Shown: positions 41,815 to 53,065, numbered from the stretch's first letter. The stretch: 64,000 nt of DNA from Thiobaca trueperi (GCF_004342175.1 NZ_SMAO01000006.1:1-64000); one strand, 5' to 3'. Notes: generated from the sequence alone by a model not told the origin. Numbers and translations: made by a program.

Positions 41815-44028
41815 ATGTCCAAACCACTCTACAACCTCCCCGAGCAGGACAGTGACGACGAGAGCGCGATCCGTCACTGGCTCGACAGTCTCGCCACCCA
41901 TTACCCGGAGGAGGAACTCAGGCAGATTGCCGGCGCCTGCGTCGCCCTGACCCGTTACCGTGGCGACCGCCGCATCGAGACCGGCGAGACCCATGTGCGT
42001 CATGTGCTCTCCACGGCAGATATCCTGGCGCGTCTGCGGATGGACTCCGAGACCCTGATCGCGGCCCTGCTCAATGGCTGTCTGGAGCAGAATGAACTCA
42101 CCGACGCTGAACTGACTGCGCGCTTCGGTCCCGGTATCGCGCGCATGGTCGGCGATCTGGCGCGCATCGGTCAGATCGCCAACGTCAATGCCATCATCGC
42201 CGCCAAGGATCAGCCCGAGCACGAGGAAAATCTGCGCCGGCTGCTGCTCGGTATCGCCGAGGATGTGCGGGTGGTGCTGGTGGTGCTCGCCGAGCGGGTG
42301 CATCTGATGCGCAGCATCAGGGATCTCGACCCCGAGCGCCGCACCAAGATCGCCCGCGACACCCAGCGTGTCTATGCCCCGCTCGCCAACCGGCTCGGCA
42401 TCTGGCAGGTCAAGTGGGAACTGGAAGACCTGAGTCTGCGCTATCTGCAACCCGAGGATTACCAGCGTCTCGCCAGACTGCTGGCCGAGCGGCGCGGCGA
42501 ACGCGAGCAGTACATCGCCGATGTCATTGCCACCCTGCACGACCTCTTCGACGAGGCGGGCATCGAGGCCGAGATCAGCGGGCGTCCCAAGCACCTCTAC
42601 AGCATCTGGAAAAAGATGCAGCGCAAGAGCGTGGACATCACCGAGATCTTCGACCTGCGCGCGGTGCGCATCCTGGTGCAGACGGTCGCGGACTGCTATG
42701 CCGCGTTGGGTCTGGTTCACGGGCGCTGGAAGCATATCCCCAAGGAGTTCGACGACTATATCGCCACCCCCAAGGGCAATTTCTATCAGTCGCTGCACAC
42801 GGCGGTCGTGGGACCGGGCGACAAATCGCTGGAGGTGCAGATCCGCACCCACGACATGCACCGTCATGCCGAATTCGGCGTTGCGGCGCATTGGGCCTAT
42901 AAAGAGGCCAAGGGTCATGACGCCGCCTTTCAGCGGCGCGTGGTCTGGATGCGCAACTGGCTGGAGTCCAAGAGCGACGGTGAGGACAGCGGCGATGCCG
43001 TGTCGCGCTTCAAGAGCGAATTCGAGCCGACGCACATCTATGTGCTGACGCCGCAATCCAAGGTCATCGAGTTGCCCAAGGGCGCCACGCCGCTGGATTT
43101 CGCCTATGCCATCCATTCCGAGATCGGCAACCGCTGCCGGGGCGCGCGGGTCAATGGACGCATCGTGCCGCTGACCCAGCCGCTCCACAGCGGTGACAGC
43201 GTCGAGATCCTGACCCAGAAAAACGCCGCGCCCAGCCGCGACTGGCTGAGTCCGCATCACGGCTATCTCATCACCGCGCGGGCGCGCAACCGGGTGCGTC
43301 AGTGGTTCAAGCAGCAGGATTTCGATCAGCATCTGCACGAAGGCCGCACGCTCCTCGATCGCGAGCTGTCGCGCCTGGGCATCATCGACAAGGCCCATCT
43401 GGATGAGATCGCGCTCAAGTTCAATTACCGGCGCGGCGAAGATCTGCTGGCGGCCATCGGTCGCGGCGATCTCGCGGTCGGGCAGGTCGCCCGTCAGGTC
43501 GGCGAGCCCAGGGTCGAGGAGCCGCGCGAGACCGAGCCCCGTCCCCGCCCGAGCCACCGGCACAAACCGACGGGGGCGGGCGATGTGATCGTCGAAGGCG
43601 TCGATGATCTCATGACCCAGATGGCTCAATGCTGCAAGCCGGTGCCCTCTGACGACATCGTCGGCTTCGTCACGCGCGGACGCGGCATCACCATCCACCG
43701 CAAGAGCTGCGGCAATGTGCGCCATCTCCCGCCCGCCGAGGCCGCGCGTCTGATCCGCGTGCGCTGGGCCGATCAGCCCGCCCAGTCCGTCTATCCGGTC
43801 GATATCCTGGTGATCGCCGCCGACCGCAAAGGTCTGCTGCGGGATGTTTCATCGATCTTTTCCGATGAGGATGTCGATGTGCTGGGGGTCAACAGCCATT
43901 CCGAAAAGAGCACCGACACCGCGTCCATGCGCTTCACCGCCGAGGTCAAGGATATGGATCAGTTGGAGCGTCTGATCAGCAAGATCCAGCAGATTCCCGA
44001 TGTGCTGGAGGTGCGGCGGTCTTATTGA
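41815..44028 (+). CDS. relA: GTP pyrophosphokinase RelA
   Basis: RelA makes (p)ppGpp on stalled ribosomes. The 737-residue protein has an N-terminal HD-type domain in which the catalytic HD is replaced (ALLNGCLEQN), so hydrolase activity is absent, as in RelA. The synthetase domain has ISGRPKHLYSIWKKM and the RelA-type EFDDYIATPKGNFYQSLHTA. TGS (VLTPQSKVIELPKGATPLDF) and ACT (C-terminal, VLGVNSHSEK) domains follow. GGAGG precedes ATG 41815. A SpoT must be encoded elsewhere. Confidence 0.95.
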   Translation: MSKPLYNLPEQDSDDESAIRHWLDSLATHYPEEELRQIAGACVALTRYRGDRRIETGETHVRHVLSTADILARLRMDSETLIAALLNGCLEQNELTDAELTARFGPGIARMVGDLARIGQIANVNAIIAAKDQPEHEENLRRLLLGIAEDVRVVLVVLAERVHLMRSIRDLDPERRTKIARDTQRVYAPLANRLGIWQVKWELEDLSLRYLQPEDYQRLARLLAERRGEREQYIADVIATLHDLFDEAGIEAEISGRPKHLYSIWKKMQRKSVDITEIFDLRAVRILVQTVADCYAALGLVHGRWKHIPKEFDDYIATPKGNFYQSLHTAVVGPGDKSLEVQIRTHDMHRHAEFGVAAHWAYKEAKGHDAAFQRRVVWMRNWLESKSDGEDSGDAVSRFKSEFEPTHIYVLTPQSKVIELPKGATPLDFAYAIHSEIGNRCRGARVNGRIVPLTQPLHSGDSVEILTQKNAAPSRDWLSPHHGYLITARARNRVRQWFKQQDFDQHLHEGRTLLDRELSRLGIIDKAHLDEIALKFNYRRGEDLLAAIGRGDLAVGQVARQVGEPRVEEPRETEPRPRPSHRHKPTGAGDVIVEGVDDLMTQMAQCCKPVPSDDIVGFVTRGRGITIHRKSCGNVRHLPPAEAARLIRVRWADQPAQSVYPVDILVIAADRKGLLRDVSSIFSDEDVDVLGVNSHSEKSTDTASMRFTAEVKDMDQLERLISKIQQIPDVLEVRRSY

Positions 44029-44098
44029 CACGACATCGACATGGTTCTATCCGTCGTCCCTGTCGGCGGGTGAGGACTGTTGTGCGGATTCTGTCTGC

Positions 44099-44181
44099 CT
44101 AAACCGCGTCCAGCGCGATATGCGTAGTTTTCAGTTTGTGTTTGATTTTGGAGATGTCATCTCCACCAGTGGAGACGCGGT

Positions 44182-44185
<4 letters not shown>
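44099..44185. repeat. Family A single module between relA and sthA
   Basis: CTAAACCGCGTCCAGCGCGA to GGAGACGCGGTTTAA. The final TTTA includes the sthA stop codon on the minus strand. Its interior matches the inverted module after cheB (6311-6396). Confidence 0.8.
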
Positions 44186-45579
<1,394 letters not shown>

Positions 45580-45613
45580 CCGTCCGGGCTCCCTTAGCCG
45601 GTTTGAGTGATGG

Positions 45614-45808
45614 CTTAAATCGCGCCCAGTGCAGTATGCGATGTTTTTGGATGGGTCAAGCCTTGGCGGCATCGACGACTGCTGGAGTTGGCGCGATTTA
45701 AGATATTAAAAAATATAAAATTTTAAACCGCGTCCTCACCAGGATCCGTGAATGCGCCAAACGTCGAACTGATCCGAAACTGAGCCTCTCGCTCTGGACG
45801 CGGTTTAG
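45614..45808. repeat. Family A twin repeat upstream of sthA
   Basis: Module 45615-45701 (TTAAATCGCGCCCAGTG to GGCGCGATTTAA), AT-rich spacer (GATATTAAAAAATATAAAAT) and module 45722-45808 (TTAAACCGCGTCC to GGACGCGGTTTAG). It fills the gap between nth and sthA. Confidence 0.85.
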
Positions 45809-45853
45809 GTTAGCACAGCAAGTGTCTTGACCAGCGGTTCGGGCGTCATCCGG

Positions 45854-46489
45854 TCAGGCTGGCGCCTTGTCCGGAAATTCGCACAGATCGGCGATCTGGC
45901 ATTGCGGACAGCGTGGCTTGCGGGCGATACAGATATAGCGTCCGTGGAGGATCAGCCAGTGATGGGCGTGCTGCCGGAATGCCTTGGGAACATGCCGCAG
46001 CAATCGTTGTTCAACGGCCAGCGGAGTTTTTCCCGGCGCGATCCCGGTGCGGTTGGCGACCCGGAAGATATGCGTATCCACCGCGATGGTAGGCTCGCCA
46101 AAGGCCGTGTTCAGGATCACATTCGCGGTCTTGCGCCCGACGCCCGGCAGGGCTTCCAGCGACGCGCGGTCGCGCGGCACCTCGCCGCCGTGCTCGGCGA
46201 GCAGGATGGTGCAGGTCTTGATCAGATTGCGCGCCTTGCTGTTGAAAAGTCCGATGGTGCGGATGTGCGCCTTGAGCCCCTCTTCGCCGAGCGCCAGCAT
46301 GGTGGCCGGCGTATTGGCGACCGGGAACAGGGTCGCGGTAGCCCGGTTGACGCTGATGTCGGTGGCCTGGGCCGAGAGGACGACCGCGACCAGCAGCTCG
46401 AAGGGGGTGCGGTAGACCAGTTCGGTGGTCGGTGCAGGGTTGGCGTCGCGCAGGCGTGTGAAGATCAGGTGCCGTTTTTCGCTGTTCAT
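45854..46489 (-). CDS. nth: Endonuclease III
   Basis: Nth is a DNA glycosylase/AP lyase removing oxidised pyrimidines. The 211-residue protein has the helix-hairpin-helix LPGVGRKTANVIL with the catalytic lysine, the aspartate in IAVDTHIFRV, and the [4Fe-4S] loop C-x6-C-x2-C-x5-C (CIARKPRCPQCQIADLC). Start ATG 46489. Confidence 0.96.
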   Translation of the reverse strand: MNSEKRHLIFTRLRDANPAPTTELVYRTPFELLVAVVLSAQATDISVNRATATLFPVANTPATMLALGEEGLKAHIRTIGLFNSKARNLIKTCTILLAEHGGEVPRDRASLEALPGVGRKTANVILNTAFGEPTIAVDTHIFRVANRTGIAPGKTPLAVEQRLLRHVPKAFRQHAHHWLILHGRYICIARKPRCPQCQIADLCEFPDKAPA

Positions 46490-46596
46490 GACTTGAATTG
46501 TTGTGCAGAGTATCGTGAGATGAGGATCACATTCCTTGTTCATCGTGTTCCGGTCGGGATCCGCACCCTTATTCAGCAGAGAGGTTCGTCGAACGG

Positions 46597-47409
46597 ATGA
46601 TCAAATCGCCTGTGCTTCGTCCATTGCGGTCCTGGTGGTTACTCCTTTTGCTGTGTCTGCCGGTGGCAGGCTGGAGTGCGTCGGACGAGTCCGCTGCCGC
46701 CAGGGCGGAGACAGCGGCTGTTGAAGACGCCACCCCTGCCACATCCGCACCAGTCAGACCCGCCCAGGCTGCTCCACCAAGCCAGCCGCGTCCGAGCCGC
46801 GCCCAGGTCAAGGCCATGATTCCGGACGTCGCCAGGCGCTATGGTGTCGAAGAATCGCTGGTGCATGCCGTAGTGGCGGCTGAATCCAACTATAACGCCC
46901 ACGCGGTTTCCCATGCTGGTGCTGTTGGTCTGATGCAGGTGATGCCTGCGACCGCTGCGGATTACGGCGTTTCGTCGGCGGATGCGCTCTTTGATCCCGA
47001 AACCAATCTGCGCACGGGCACCCGACACCTCAAGCGTCTTCTGAATAAATACAAAAACGATTACGGGCGGGTCATCATGGCGTACAACGCCGGTGAGGGG
47101 GTCGTGGATCGTACCAACAGTCAGGTGACTTATCTGGAAACGCTCAACTACACCGAGGCGGTGATCAATAACTATCGCCGTCAGGGAGGCACGGCTCCCA
47201 CCCAGACCGCACTCAAGCAGGTCCGGGCACTGCGCGGCGTGCGCAATCCTGGTCAGGCGCGGCGGTTGATGAAAAAATATCTGGATCCGTCGTTACTGTC
47301 GCTCAAGGTCAAGCCCACGCTTGATGTTCGCCTGCTGAATCCGGCGCTGCATGACGTAGGACCGGAAAGCCGGCCCATGTTTGAATTGGATGCGCGGGCC
47401 AGCCGTTGA
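46597..47409 (+). CDS. Lytic transglycosylase (SLT domain)
   Basis: This enzyme cleaves peptidoglycan. The 270-residue protein has a signal peptide (WWLLLLLCLPVAGWSA), a Pro/Ala linker, then an SLT domain: VHAVVAAESNYNAHAVSHAG with the catalytic glutamate, GLMQVMPATAADYGV and VIMAYNAGEGVV. The C-terminal 70 residues are not conserved with known modules. The next gene follows 19 bp later, suggesting a small operon. Confidence 0.92.
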   Translation: MIKSPVLRPLRSWWLLLLLCLPVAGWSASDESAAARAETAAVEDATPATSAPVRPAQAAPPSQPRPSRAQVKAMIPDVARRYGVEESLVHAVVAAESNYNAHAVSHAGAVGLMQVMPATAADYGVSSADALFDPETNLRTGTRHLKRLLNKYKNDYGRVIMAYNAGEGVVDRTNSQVTYLETLNYTEAVINNYRRQGGTAPTQTALKQVRALRGVRNPGQARRLMKKYLDPSLLSLKVKPTLDVRLLNPALHDVGPESRPMFELDARASR

Positions 47410-47428
47410 GAAGGTTTCCAGAGAATCA

Positions 47429-47875
47429 ATGAATCAAACGCTGAAAAAATTACGCGAACTGGCTCAGGAAAGCGTTCTGAGTACAGAGGACTCCGTCTTC
47501 CAGGAACGGCAGTTACATGCCACGCGCGCCCAACTGGCGGCCCCGCTGATCCGCGCCTTCAGGGATGTGGAGAACGAATTCGTGCGTATTGCCATGATGC
47601 AGCAGATCTGGCCGCACGATTATGACCGCCGGGATGACCGCGTCGCCGGGCTGTTGATCACCTGCTTCGGGCCAGAGCAGGCGCCTTATGGCTTGAAGCT
47701 GGCTGTGCCCAACGGTTCGCTGAGCTTTGAGGTCTCCTTCAGGTCCGATGGCTCGCCGGTGTTCACCTGTATTCGGGATACCGACGGACAACGCCCGCTG
47801 CCGATGGATTTTCCCAACGGCAACGACTGGCTGACCTATTTCTACAAGATCATCGCGGACATGATCGAGCTCTGA
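47429..47875 (+). CDS. Uncharacterised cytoplasmic protein
   Basis: The 148-residue product has no recognised domain. It begins with a charged helix (MNQTLKKLRELAQESV), continues with APLIRAFRDVENEFVRIAMM and a mixed beta region (LKLAVPNGSLSFEVSFRSDG), and ends NDWLTYFYKIIADMIEL. No signal or membrane segment is seen. It lies between the transglycosylase and a membrane protein on the same strand, with small gaps, so it is likely co-transcribed. Confidence 0.75.
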   Translation: MNQTLKKLRELAQESVLSTEDSVFQERQLHATRAQLAAPLIRAFRDVENEFVRIAMMQQIWPHDYDRRDDRVAGLLITCFGPEQAPYGLKLAVPNGSLSFEVSFRSDGSPVFTCIRDTDGQRPLPMDFPNGNDWLTYFYKIIADMIEL

Positions 47876-47887
47876 ACGCGCCCACCC

Positions 47888-48568
47888 ATGCTTGAGTTTC
47901 CACTCAGTCTGGCGCTTTACAATGTCGTTCCGGTCATCCTGACTGGTGTCGCACTCTGGTTTCTCATCCGCTTCGTGCGCGATCAGCATGCGCCTCATCA
48001 TGGTCTCGCGCTGCCTGGTGGCGCGCTCATCCTGGCGGGCGGGACAGCGAAAGTAACCTGGAAGCTGATCGCCGCAACGACCGGGGCAGACATTGAGTGG
48101 CTGGCCAATGCGCTCTTTCCGCTGATGGCCCCCGGCTTTGCCCTGCTGGCGGTCGCCATCTGGGGCGCGACGCGCCGGTTGCGCGGTCAGCAACCGCTCG
48201 TCGGCTGGCGTGTCGTCCTGCTGGCCGTGCTGCTCGCCTTTGCCATTGCCGCCGTCCGTCAGTGGATCCTGGAGATGCCGCGCGGCTGGTTCCTGCCGCT
48301 CCTGGCGCTCGCCAGTCTCGGCAATCTGGGCGCGAGCATCCTGCTGATTCGCGCCGCCCTGGGTTTACACCGCTGGCGGATCGCGCTGCTGTTTGCGATC
48401 AACCTCGCCATGATTTTCGCCTTGCAACCCATTGCGATGGCCTCTCCCAAGACCCTCGCGCTGCACTGGATTGAGCAGTCGCTGACGGTGTTCGGAACCG
48501 GCTGTTTCGCGCTCGCGGCTTATCTGCTGTGGCGAGCGGCCAATGCTGAGGGTACCTGCGGCAGATAG
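47888..48568 (+). CDS. Uncharacterised multi-pass membrane protein
   Basis: The 226-residue protein has about six or seven hydrophobic segments (for instance NVVPVILTGVALWFLIRF, VVLLAVLLAFAIAAV, FLPLLALASLGNLGASILLI). No family motif was recognised. Positively charged loops are short. It starts 12 bp after the preceding gene's stop and is likely the last gene of that unit. Confidence 0.75.
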   Translation: MLEFPLSLALYNVVPVILTGVALWFLIRFVRDQHAPHHGLALPGGALILAGGTAKVTWKLIAATTGADIEWLANALFPLMAPGFALLAVAIWGATRRLRGQQPLVGWRVVLLAVLLAFAIAAVRQWILEMPRGWFLPLLALASLGNLGASILLIRAALGLHRWRIALLFAINLAMIFALQPIAMASPKTLALHWIEQSLTVFGTGCFALAAYLLWRAANAEGTCGR

Positions 48569-48618
48569 ATTTCAGTGTTGACGAACGCCTCACGTCGGGG
48601 AACCTGAGTGACGGCATG

Positions 48619-48662
48619 TGTTGCATGCAACATGGTTGTGGCCTATTGTGTTGCATGCAACA
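48619..48662 (+). promoter_or_regulatory. Twin operator and promoter of the MazEF-like module
   Basis: The perfect 14-bp palindrome TGTTGCATGCAACA occurs twice (48619-48632 and 48649-48662), 30 bp apart, about three helical turns. A possible promoter is embedded: TTGCAT (48621-48626), 17 bases, TATTGT (48644-48649). This arrangement suggests autorepression by the antitoxin or complex. Confidence 0.75.
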
Positions 48663-48679
48663 AGATAAAGGAGATTCGC

Positions 48680-48904
48680 ATGGCAACCACGCACGTTAAT
48701 GCACGTGTTCAAAAGCACCGCGACGCGCTGCGCAGGTCAGGTCTTCGCCCGGTGCAGATTTGGGTGCCCGATACGCGACGGCCAGACTTTGCGGAAGAAT
48801 GCCGCCGCCAGTCTCGCCTTGTCGCTCAAGCGGACATGGCCGACACGGATATGCAGCAGTTCATGGATGATGCCTTGGCTGACCTGGACGGCTGGACCGA
48901 ATGA
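48680..48904 (+). CDS. MazE-like antitoxin (DUF3018 type)
   Basis: The 74-residue protein starts with VNARVQKHRDALRRSGLRPV and contains QIWVPDTRRPDFAEECRRQS, the pattern of the antitoxin MazE-like family. The C-terminus is acidic (ADTDMQQFMDDALADLDGW), as expected for toxin binding. AAAGGAG lies seven bases upstream. The stop overlaps the toxin's ATG. Confidence 0.88.
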   Translation: MATTHVNARVQKHRDALRRSGLRPVQIWVPDTRRPDFAEECRRQSRLVAQADMADTDMQQFMDDALADLDGWTE

Positions 48905-49227
48905 TGCGCGGTGACTTGGTGACTGTCGCCATGCAAGGCGATTTCGGCAAGCCGCGACCCGCTTTAGTGATCCAGGCTGACCCGTTCAACGAGCACGCCA
49001 CTGTGACCGTACTGCCACTGACCGGCACGCTGGTTGCCGCACCGCTGTTGCGCATCACCCTTCAGCCCGGTGCAGAAAATGGCTTGCAAAAGCCATCGCA
49101 GGTGATGGTGGACAAGACCATGACGGTGAAACGCGACAAGGTCGGCCCGGTCTTTGGGCGCATTGATGCCAATGCGATGGTGGAGGTTGAGCGTTGCCTG
49201 GCGGTGTTCTTGGGAATCGCAAAATGA
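48901..49227 (+). CDS. MazF/PemK family mRNA interferase toxin
   Basis: The 108-residue protein is of the CcdB/MazF fold: MRGDLVTVAMQGDFGKPRPA-LVIQ, TVTVLPLTGTLVAAPLLRIT and the conserved PSQVMVDKTMTVKRDKVG-PVFG. Members cleave RNA at short sequences. It is coupled to the antitoxin by an ATGA overlap and convergent with mnmE, 16 bp away. Confidence 0.93.
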   Translation: MMRGDLVTVAMQGDFGKPRPALVIQADPFNEHATVTVLPLTGTLVAAPLLRITLQPGAENGLQKPSQVMVDKTMTVKRDKVGPVFGRIDANAMVEVERCLAVFLGIAK

Positions 49228-49242
49228 GCGAATGAAGGCTCG

Positions 49243-50580
49243 CTATTTGCCGATGCAAAAACTCGAAAAAATCCGTCCCAGCAGGTCATCAGGTGTGAAC
49301 TGGCCGGTAATCTCGCCAAAGACATTCTGCGCCTGAAAGAGTTCGTCGGCGACGAGTTCGGCGCCAGCGCCATGCGCCAGATTGTGTTGGGCGGCTTGCA
49401 GATGCCGCCAGCCACGGTTTAGTGCGTCGAGATGACGGCGGCGGGCGATGAAGGCGCCCTCAGGGGTTGCACCCAGTCCGGCGCGGGTCTTCAGATGGGC
49501 CCGCAGCAGATCCAGGCCCGCGCCGGTGGCGGCGGACAGGGCGATTTCGGTTCCCGCATCGGTTTCGCTGCACTGCGGCGTCAGTCCCAGCAGATCGATT
49601 TTGTTCCGCACGCGAATGATGGGGCAATCGGCTGGCAGATCGTTGCGGATCGATTCGTCTGGCCCTTCGGCGGTTTCATCGATCCAGAGCACCAGATCGG
49701 CCTCGACCAACTGCGCACGCGCGCGGCGGACGCCTTCCTGTTCGACCGGATCCTCGCTGTGACGGATGCCGGCGGTATCGATGATGCGGATCGGCAGTCC
49801 GTCGATCTGGATGTCGAGCTTCAAAAGGTCGCGAGTGGTGCCGGGAATCGGCGTGACGATGGCGGCATCGGTGCCGGACAGTGCATTGAGCAGGGTTGAT
49901 TTGCCCGCATTGGGCGGACCCGCGATGACGACCGCAAGCCCTTCGCGAATGACCTGTCCCTGATGTGCCTCAGCCATGATCTGGCGCGTCATCTCGATGA
50001 TCTGGCGCAGATCCTCAGTCACGGCGGATGCCGAAGCGTCATCGATATCCTCGTCCGGGAAATCGAGCGTGGCCTCGATATACATCCGTAATTGGATCAG
50101 ATGCTCGATCAGGGTCTCGATCCGGCGCGAAAAGACGCCCTGCAGGCTGCGTCCGGCGAGACGCACGGCCAGCGCGGTCGAGCTTTCGATGAGATCGGCG
50201 ACGGCCTCAGCCTGCGCCAGATCGAGCTTGCCGTTGAGATAGGCGCGCTCGGTGAATTCGCCGGGACGTGCCGGGCGTGCCCCGAGTTCGAGACAGCGGC
50301 GCAGCAGCAGATCCATGACGACCGGGCCGCCATGACCCTGGAGTTCGAGCACGTCCTCGCCAGTGAAGGATCTGGGTGCCGGGAAAAGGAGCGCGATGCC
50401 TTCGTCGATGAAATCGCCATCGGCCTCGCGAAAGACACCAAAGCTGGCCTGACGCGGGGCGATGGATCGACCCAGGATGGCGAGTCCGATCTGTGGCACA
50501 AGCGGGCCGCTGACCCGCACGATGCCCACTCCGCCCACGCCGGGCGGGGTGGCGACGGCAACGATGGTATCGGCGGTCAT
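49243..50580 (-). CDS. mnmE: tRNA modification GTPase MnmE
   Basis: With MnmG, MnmE makes 5-(carboxymethyl)aminomethyluridine at the tRNA wobble position. The 445-residue protein starts DTIVAVATPPGVGGVGIVRV and has an inserted G domain (GPPNAGKSTLLNAL, GTTRD, IDTAGIRHS, RNKIDLLG) and the C-terminal FCIGK with the conserved cysteine. It follows yidC as in E. coli. Confidence 0.96.
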   Translation of the reverse strand: MTADTIVAVATPPGVGGVGIVRVSGPLVPQIGLAILGRSIAPRQASFGVFREADGDFIDEGIALLFPAPRSFTGEDVLELQGHGGPVVMDLLLRRCLELGARPARPGEFTERAYLNGKLDLAQAEAVADLIESSTALAVRLAGRSLQGVFSRRIETLIEHLIQLRMYIEATLDFPDEDIDDASASAVTEDLRQIIEMTRQIMAEAHQGQVIREGLAVVIAGPPNAGKSTLLNALSGTDAAIVTPIPGTTRDLLKLDIQIDGLPIRIIDTAGIRHSEDPVEQEGVRRARAQLVEADLVLWIDETAEGPDESIRNDLPADCPIIRVRNKIDLLGLTPQCSETDAGTEIALSAATGAGLDLLRAHLKTRAGLGATPEGAFIARRRHLDALNRGWRHLQAAQHNLAHGAGAELVADELFQAQNVFGEITGQFTPDDLLGRIFSSFCIGK

Positions 50581-50589
50581 ATAGTTTTT

Positions 50590-50680
50590 GACAGGATTAA
50601 CAGGATTTCCCAGGATGGACAGGATTTTTCAGGCCATTGTTTAAATCTTTTTAATCCTGAATCATCCTGTTAATCCTGTC
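50590..50680. repeat. Family B inverted repeat between yidC and mnmE
   Basis: TTGACAGGATTAACAGGATT on the left and ATCATCCTGTTAATCCTGTC on the right enclose further GGACAGGATT and TTTAATCCTG units, so the element is a multi-unit version. Confidence 0.85.
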
Positions 50681-50736
50681 TAAATCGAAACGTCCGATCC
50701 CGCCAGAAGGTTCTCGGATGCGGCTCCTTCTCCCCA

Positions 50737-50762
50737 ACCCCTCTCCCGCAAGGGGGGAGGGG
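50737..50762. repeat. CCCCTCTCCC palindromic repeat
   Basis: CCCCTCTCCCGCAAGGGGGG-AGGGG forms a GC-rich hairpin 32 bp after the yidC stop. Similar sequences are dispersed in many bacterial genomes. It may slow RNA decay or aid termination, but has no T-tract. Confidence 0.65.
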
Positions 50763-50794
50763 CTCAGATGGACCGGTTGTGATTGAGCGGTGAC

Positions 50795-52465
50795 TCAGCG
50801 TTTTTGTCTGGCAGCCGCCTTTTCGATGTTGCGGGTGATATGCCATTGCTGGGCAATCGACAGGAGGTTGTTGACCGTCCAGTAGAGCACCAGTCCCGAG
50901 GGGAAGAAGGCGAAGAACACCGTGAACACGAAGGGCAGGCTCATCATGATCTTGGCCTGCATCGGATCCGGCGGTGCCGGATTCAGCTTCTGCTGCACAT
51001 ACATGGAGACGCCCATGATCAGCGGCAGCACGAAATAGGGATCCGGTGCGGACAGATTGTTCAGCCAGAAGATAAAGGGCGCGTGACGCATCTCGACGCT
51101 TCCGAGCAGCACCCAGTAGAGCGCGATGAAGACCGGGATCTGGATCAGGATCGGCAGACAGCCGCCGAGCGGATTGATCTTTTCGGTCTTGTACAGCTCC
51201 ATCATGGCCTGATTCAGACGCTGCTTGTCGTCGCCATAACGATCCTTGATCGCCTGGAGCCGTGGCGTCAACTGGCGCATGTTCGCCATGGAGACGTAGC
51301 TGGTCTCGGAGAGCTTGTAAAAGGCGAGTTTGATGAGAATGGTCAGGATGATGATCGACCAGCCCCAGTTGCCGACGACGGCATGGATCCAACTGAGCAG
51401 CCAGTGAATCGGCTGGGCGATGACGGTCAGCCAGCCGTAATCGACCGCCAGTTCCAGGCCGGGCGCGGTGTCGGCAAGGCTGTTCTGGAGCTTGGGACCG
51501 ATGAACAGACGATTTTCAAAGGTGTGGCTGGCGCCCGGTGCAATACTGACGGCTGGTGAATACTTGCCGATGATATAGCGCGTGTTTTCAAGCACCTTGG
51601 TATAGAAGGTTTCCTGAACGCCAGACGGTGGAATCCAGGCCGCCAGGAAGTAATGCTGCATCATCGCGATCCAGCCATCGCTGACGTTCTGTTCCAGCTT
51701 GCTCTTGGTCATGTCCTCGAAGGAGACCTTCTTGTATTTCTCCTCGGGGCTGTAGAGGGCGCCGCCGGCGTAGTTGCTGACGAATCTGGATTCGTTGGGA
51801 TCCTTGAACTCGGAGCGCTGGAGCTGGTTGTAATCGCGGGCGATGAGCGGCGCACCGGTGCCGTTGGTCACGACCTGCCGGGTGTTCACGACATAACTGC
51901 CGCGCGTGAAGGTGTAGATCTTTTTGACCTCCACGCCCTGATCGCTGCGCCAGATCAGCTCCACATCCAGTCGATCCTGATCGGGTTCGAGCCGATAGCT
52001 CGGTTGGGCACTCTGAAACAGCGCCTCATGGGTCGGCAGCAGCGATGACTGCTCGCCGAGCAGTCCCGACTGGGCGATGAACATGTTGGGCGGGGCGGGC
52101 TTCAGGAGCTGGAACTTGTCCTCCGGGCGCTCCGGCATCACGGCATAGTCAAGCAGCCAGGCGCTGCTGACTGACCCGCCCTGCGGCGAGATTTCGATCT
52201 TGAACAGATCGGTCTCGACCTGAATCGGAGCCACGCCCGCCGTCATTGCCGCTTCCGTGGCAGCGCCCGGGCTGACGGCATCCGGTGTCGTCGCGACAGC
52301 CGGGATGTCTGCCGGTGTCGAGGCGGAAACGGTGGGGGTCGTCTGGCTCTGCTGTTGCACGACCTGCGGCTGGGCGGCACGGCCATAGTCCTGCATCCAT
52401 GACTCGTAGATCAGGAACAGCACTGCTGCCAGTGCGAAAAACAGGATCAATCGCTGGTTATCCAT
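50795..52465 (-). CDS. yidC: Membrane protein insertase YidC
   Basis: YidC inserts membrane proteins with or without SecYEG. The 556-residue protein has an N-terminal membrane anchor ([20 protein letters not shown]), a large periplasmic beta domain (about 60-330) and the C-terminal insertase core with [35 protein letters not shown] and [20 protein letters not shown]. Start ATG 52465 overlaps the yidD stop by eight bases. Confidence 0.96.
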   Translation of the reverse strand: MDNQRLILFFALAAVLFLIYESWMQDYGRAAQPQVVQQQSQTTPTVSASTPADIPAVATTPDAVSPGAATEAAMTAGVAPIQVETDLFKIEISPQGGSVSSAWLLDYAVMPERPEDKFQLLKPAPPNMFIAQSGLLGEQSSLLPTHEALFQSAQPSYRLEPDQDRLDVELIWRSDQGVEVKKIYTFTRGSYVVNTRQVVTNGTGAPLIARDYNQLQRSEFKDPNESRFVSNYAGGALYSPEEKYKKVSFEDMTKSKLEQNVSDGWIAMMQHYFLAAWIPPSGVQETFYTKVLENTRYIIGKYSPAVSIAPGASHTFENRLFIGPKLQNSLADTAPGLELAVDYGWLTVIAQPIHWLLSWIHAVVGNWGWSIIILTILIKLAFYKLSETSYVSMANMRQLTPRLQAIKDRYGDDKQRLNQAMMELYKTEKINPLGGCLPILIQIPVFIALYWVLLGSVEMRHAPFIFWLNNLSAPDPYFVLPLIMGVSMYVQQKLNPAPPDPMQAKIMMSLPFVFTVFFAFFPSGLVLYWTVNNLLSIAQQWHITRNIEKAAARQKR

Positions 52466-52694
52466 GAATCTTAGTCTGCCTTTCGTGAGGAACTGGATCG
52501 AGGCCGCCCGCATGCCAGGGATGACAGCGGGACAGGCGGCGTATGGCCAGATAACTGCCATACGCGATGCCGTGGCGCTCGATGGCCTCCACGGCATACT
52601 GCGAACAGGAGGGATAAAACCGGCAATGGGGTCCGAGAAGCGGACTGATCAGATATTGATAGACCTTGATCGGGCCAGTCAGGATTCGACGCAT
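52458..52694 (-). CDS. yidD: Membrane protein insertion efficiency factor YidD
   Basis: The 78-residue protein has an amphipathic start ([20 protein letters not shown]) and the family core [19 protein letters not shown] and [17 protein letters not shown]. It overlaps rnpA upstream by 16 bp and yidC downstream by eight. Confidence 0.95.
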   Translation of the reverse strand: MRRILTGPIKVYQYLISPLLGPHCRFYPSCSQYAVEAIERHGIAYGSYLAIRRLSRCHPWHAGGLDPVPHERQTKIHG

Positions 52695-53065
52695 GGTTCA
52701 TGTCCGATGGTGGCCCAGGCGCGCGCTAACTGGTCGAAGAGACGCTGATTGGAAAGTGCCGGTGCCCCGCGCGCGCAGAGCACAACGACATCGACTCCCG
52801 GCAGTAAATGGACGTGCGCCCGAAAACTCTCGCGAACGAGGCGTTTGAGCCGATTGCGGTCAACTGCGCGGCGCGCGCACTTTTTCGCAATAGCGAGACC
52901 AAGTCTTGCGTCGCTGAGGCCGTTCGATCGATAGAGCACGATGAAGCCGGTCTTTCCTGTCCGCACTGGCTCGGCAAAGACGCGCCGAAACTGAGGAGCG
53001 CCGGTCAGTCGCCGTGCGCGCGGGAAACCCCGGTCGATGCGACCGGTCAGTTCATCGGGGTTCAG
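52679..53065 (-). CDS. rnpA: Ribonuclease P protein component, non-canonical start
   Basis: RnpA is the protein cofactor of RNase P. The core is clear: [38 protein letters not shown] and [12 protein letters not shown]. No in-frame ATG, GTG or TTG exists between the conserved core and the TTG at 53269, upstream of rpmH. I place the start at the CTG at 53065, which overlaps the rpmH stop (CTGA); ATC 53038 or a long overlap with rpmH are alternatives. The gene is certain, the start is not. Confidence 0.88.
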   Translation of the reverse strand: MNPDELTGRIDRGFPRARRLTGAPQFRRVFAEPVRTGKTGFIVLYRSNGLSDARLGLAIAKKCARRAVDRNRLKRLVRESFRAHVHLLPGVDVVVLCARGAPALSNQRLFDQLARAWATIGHEPCVES

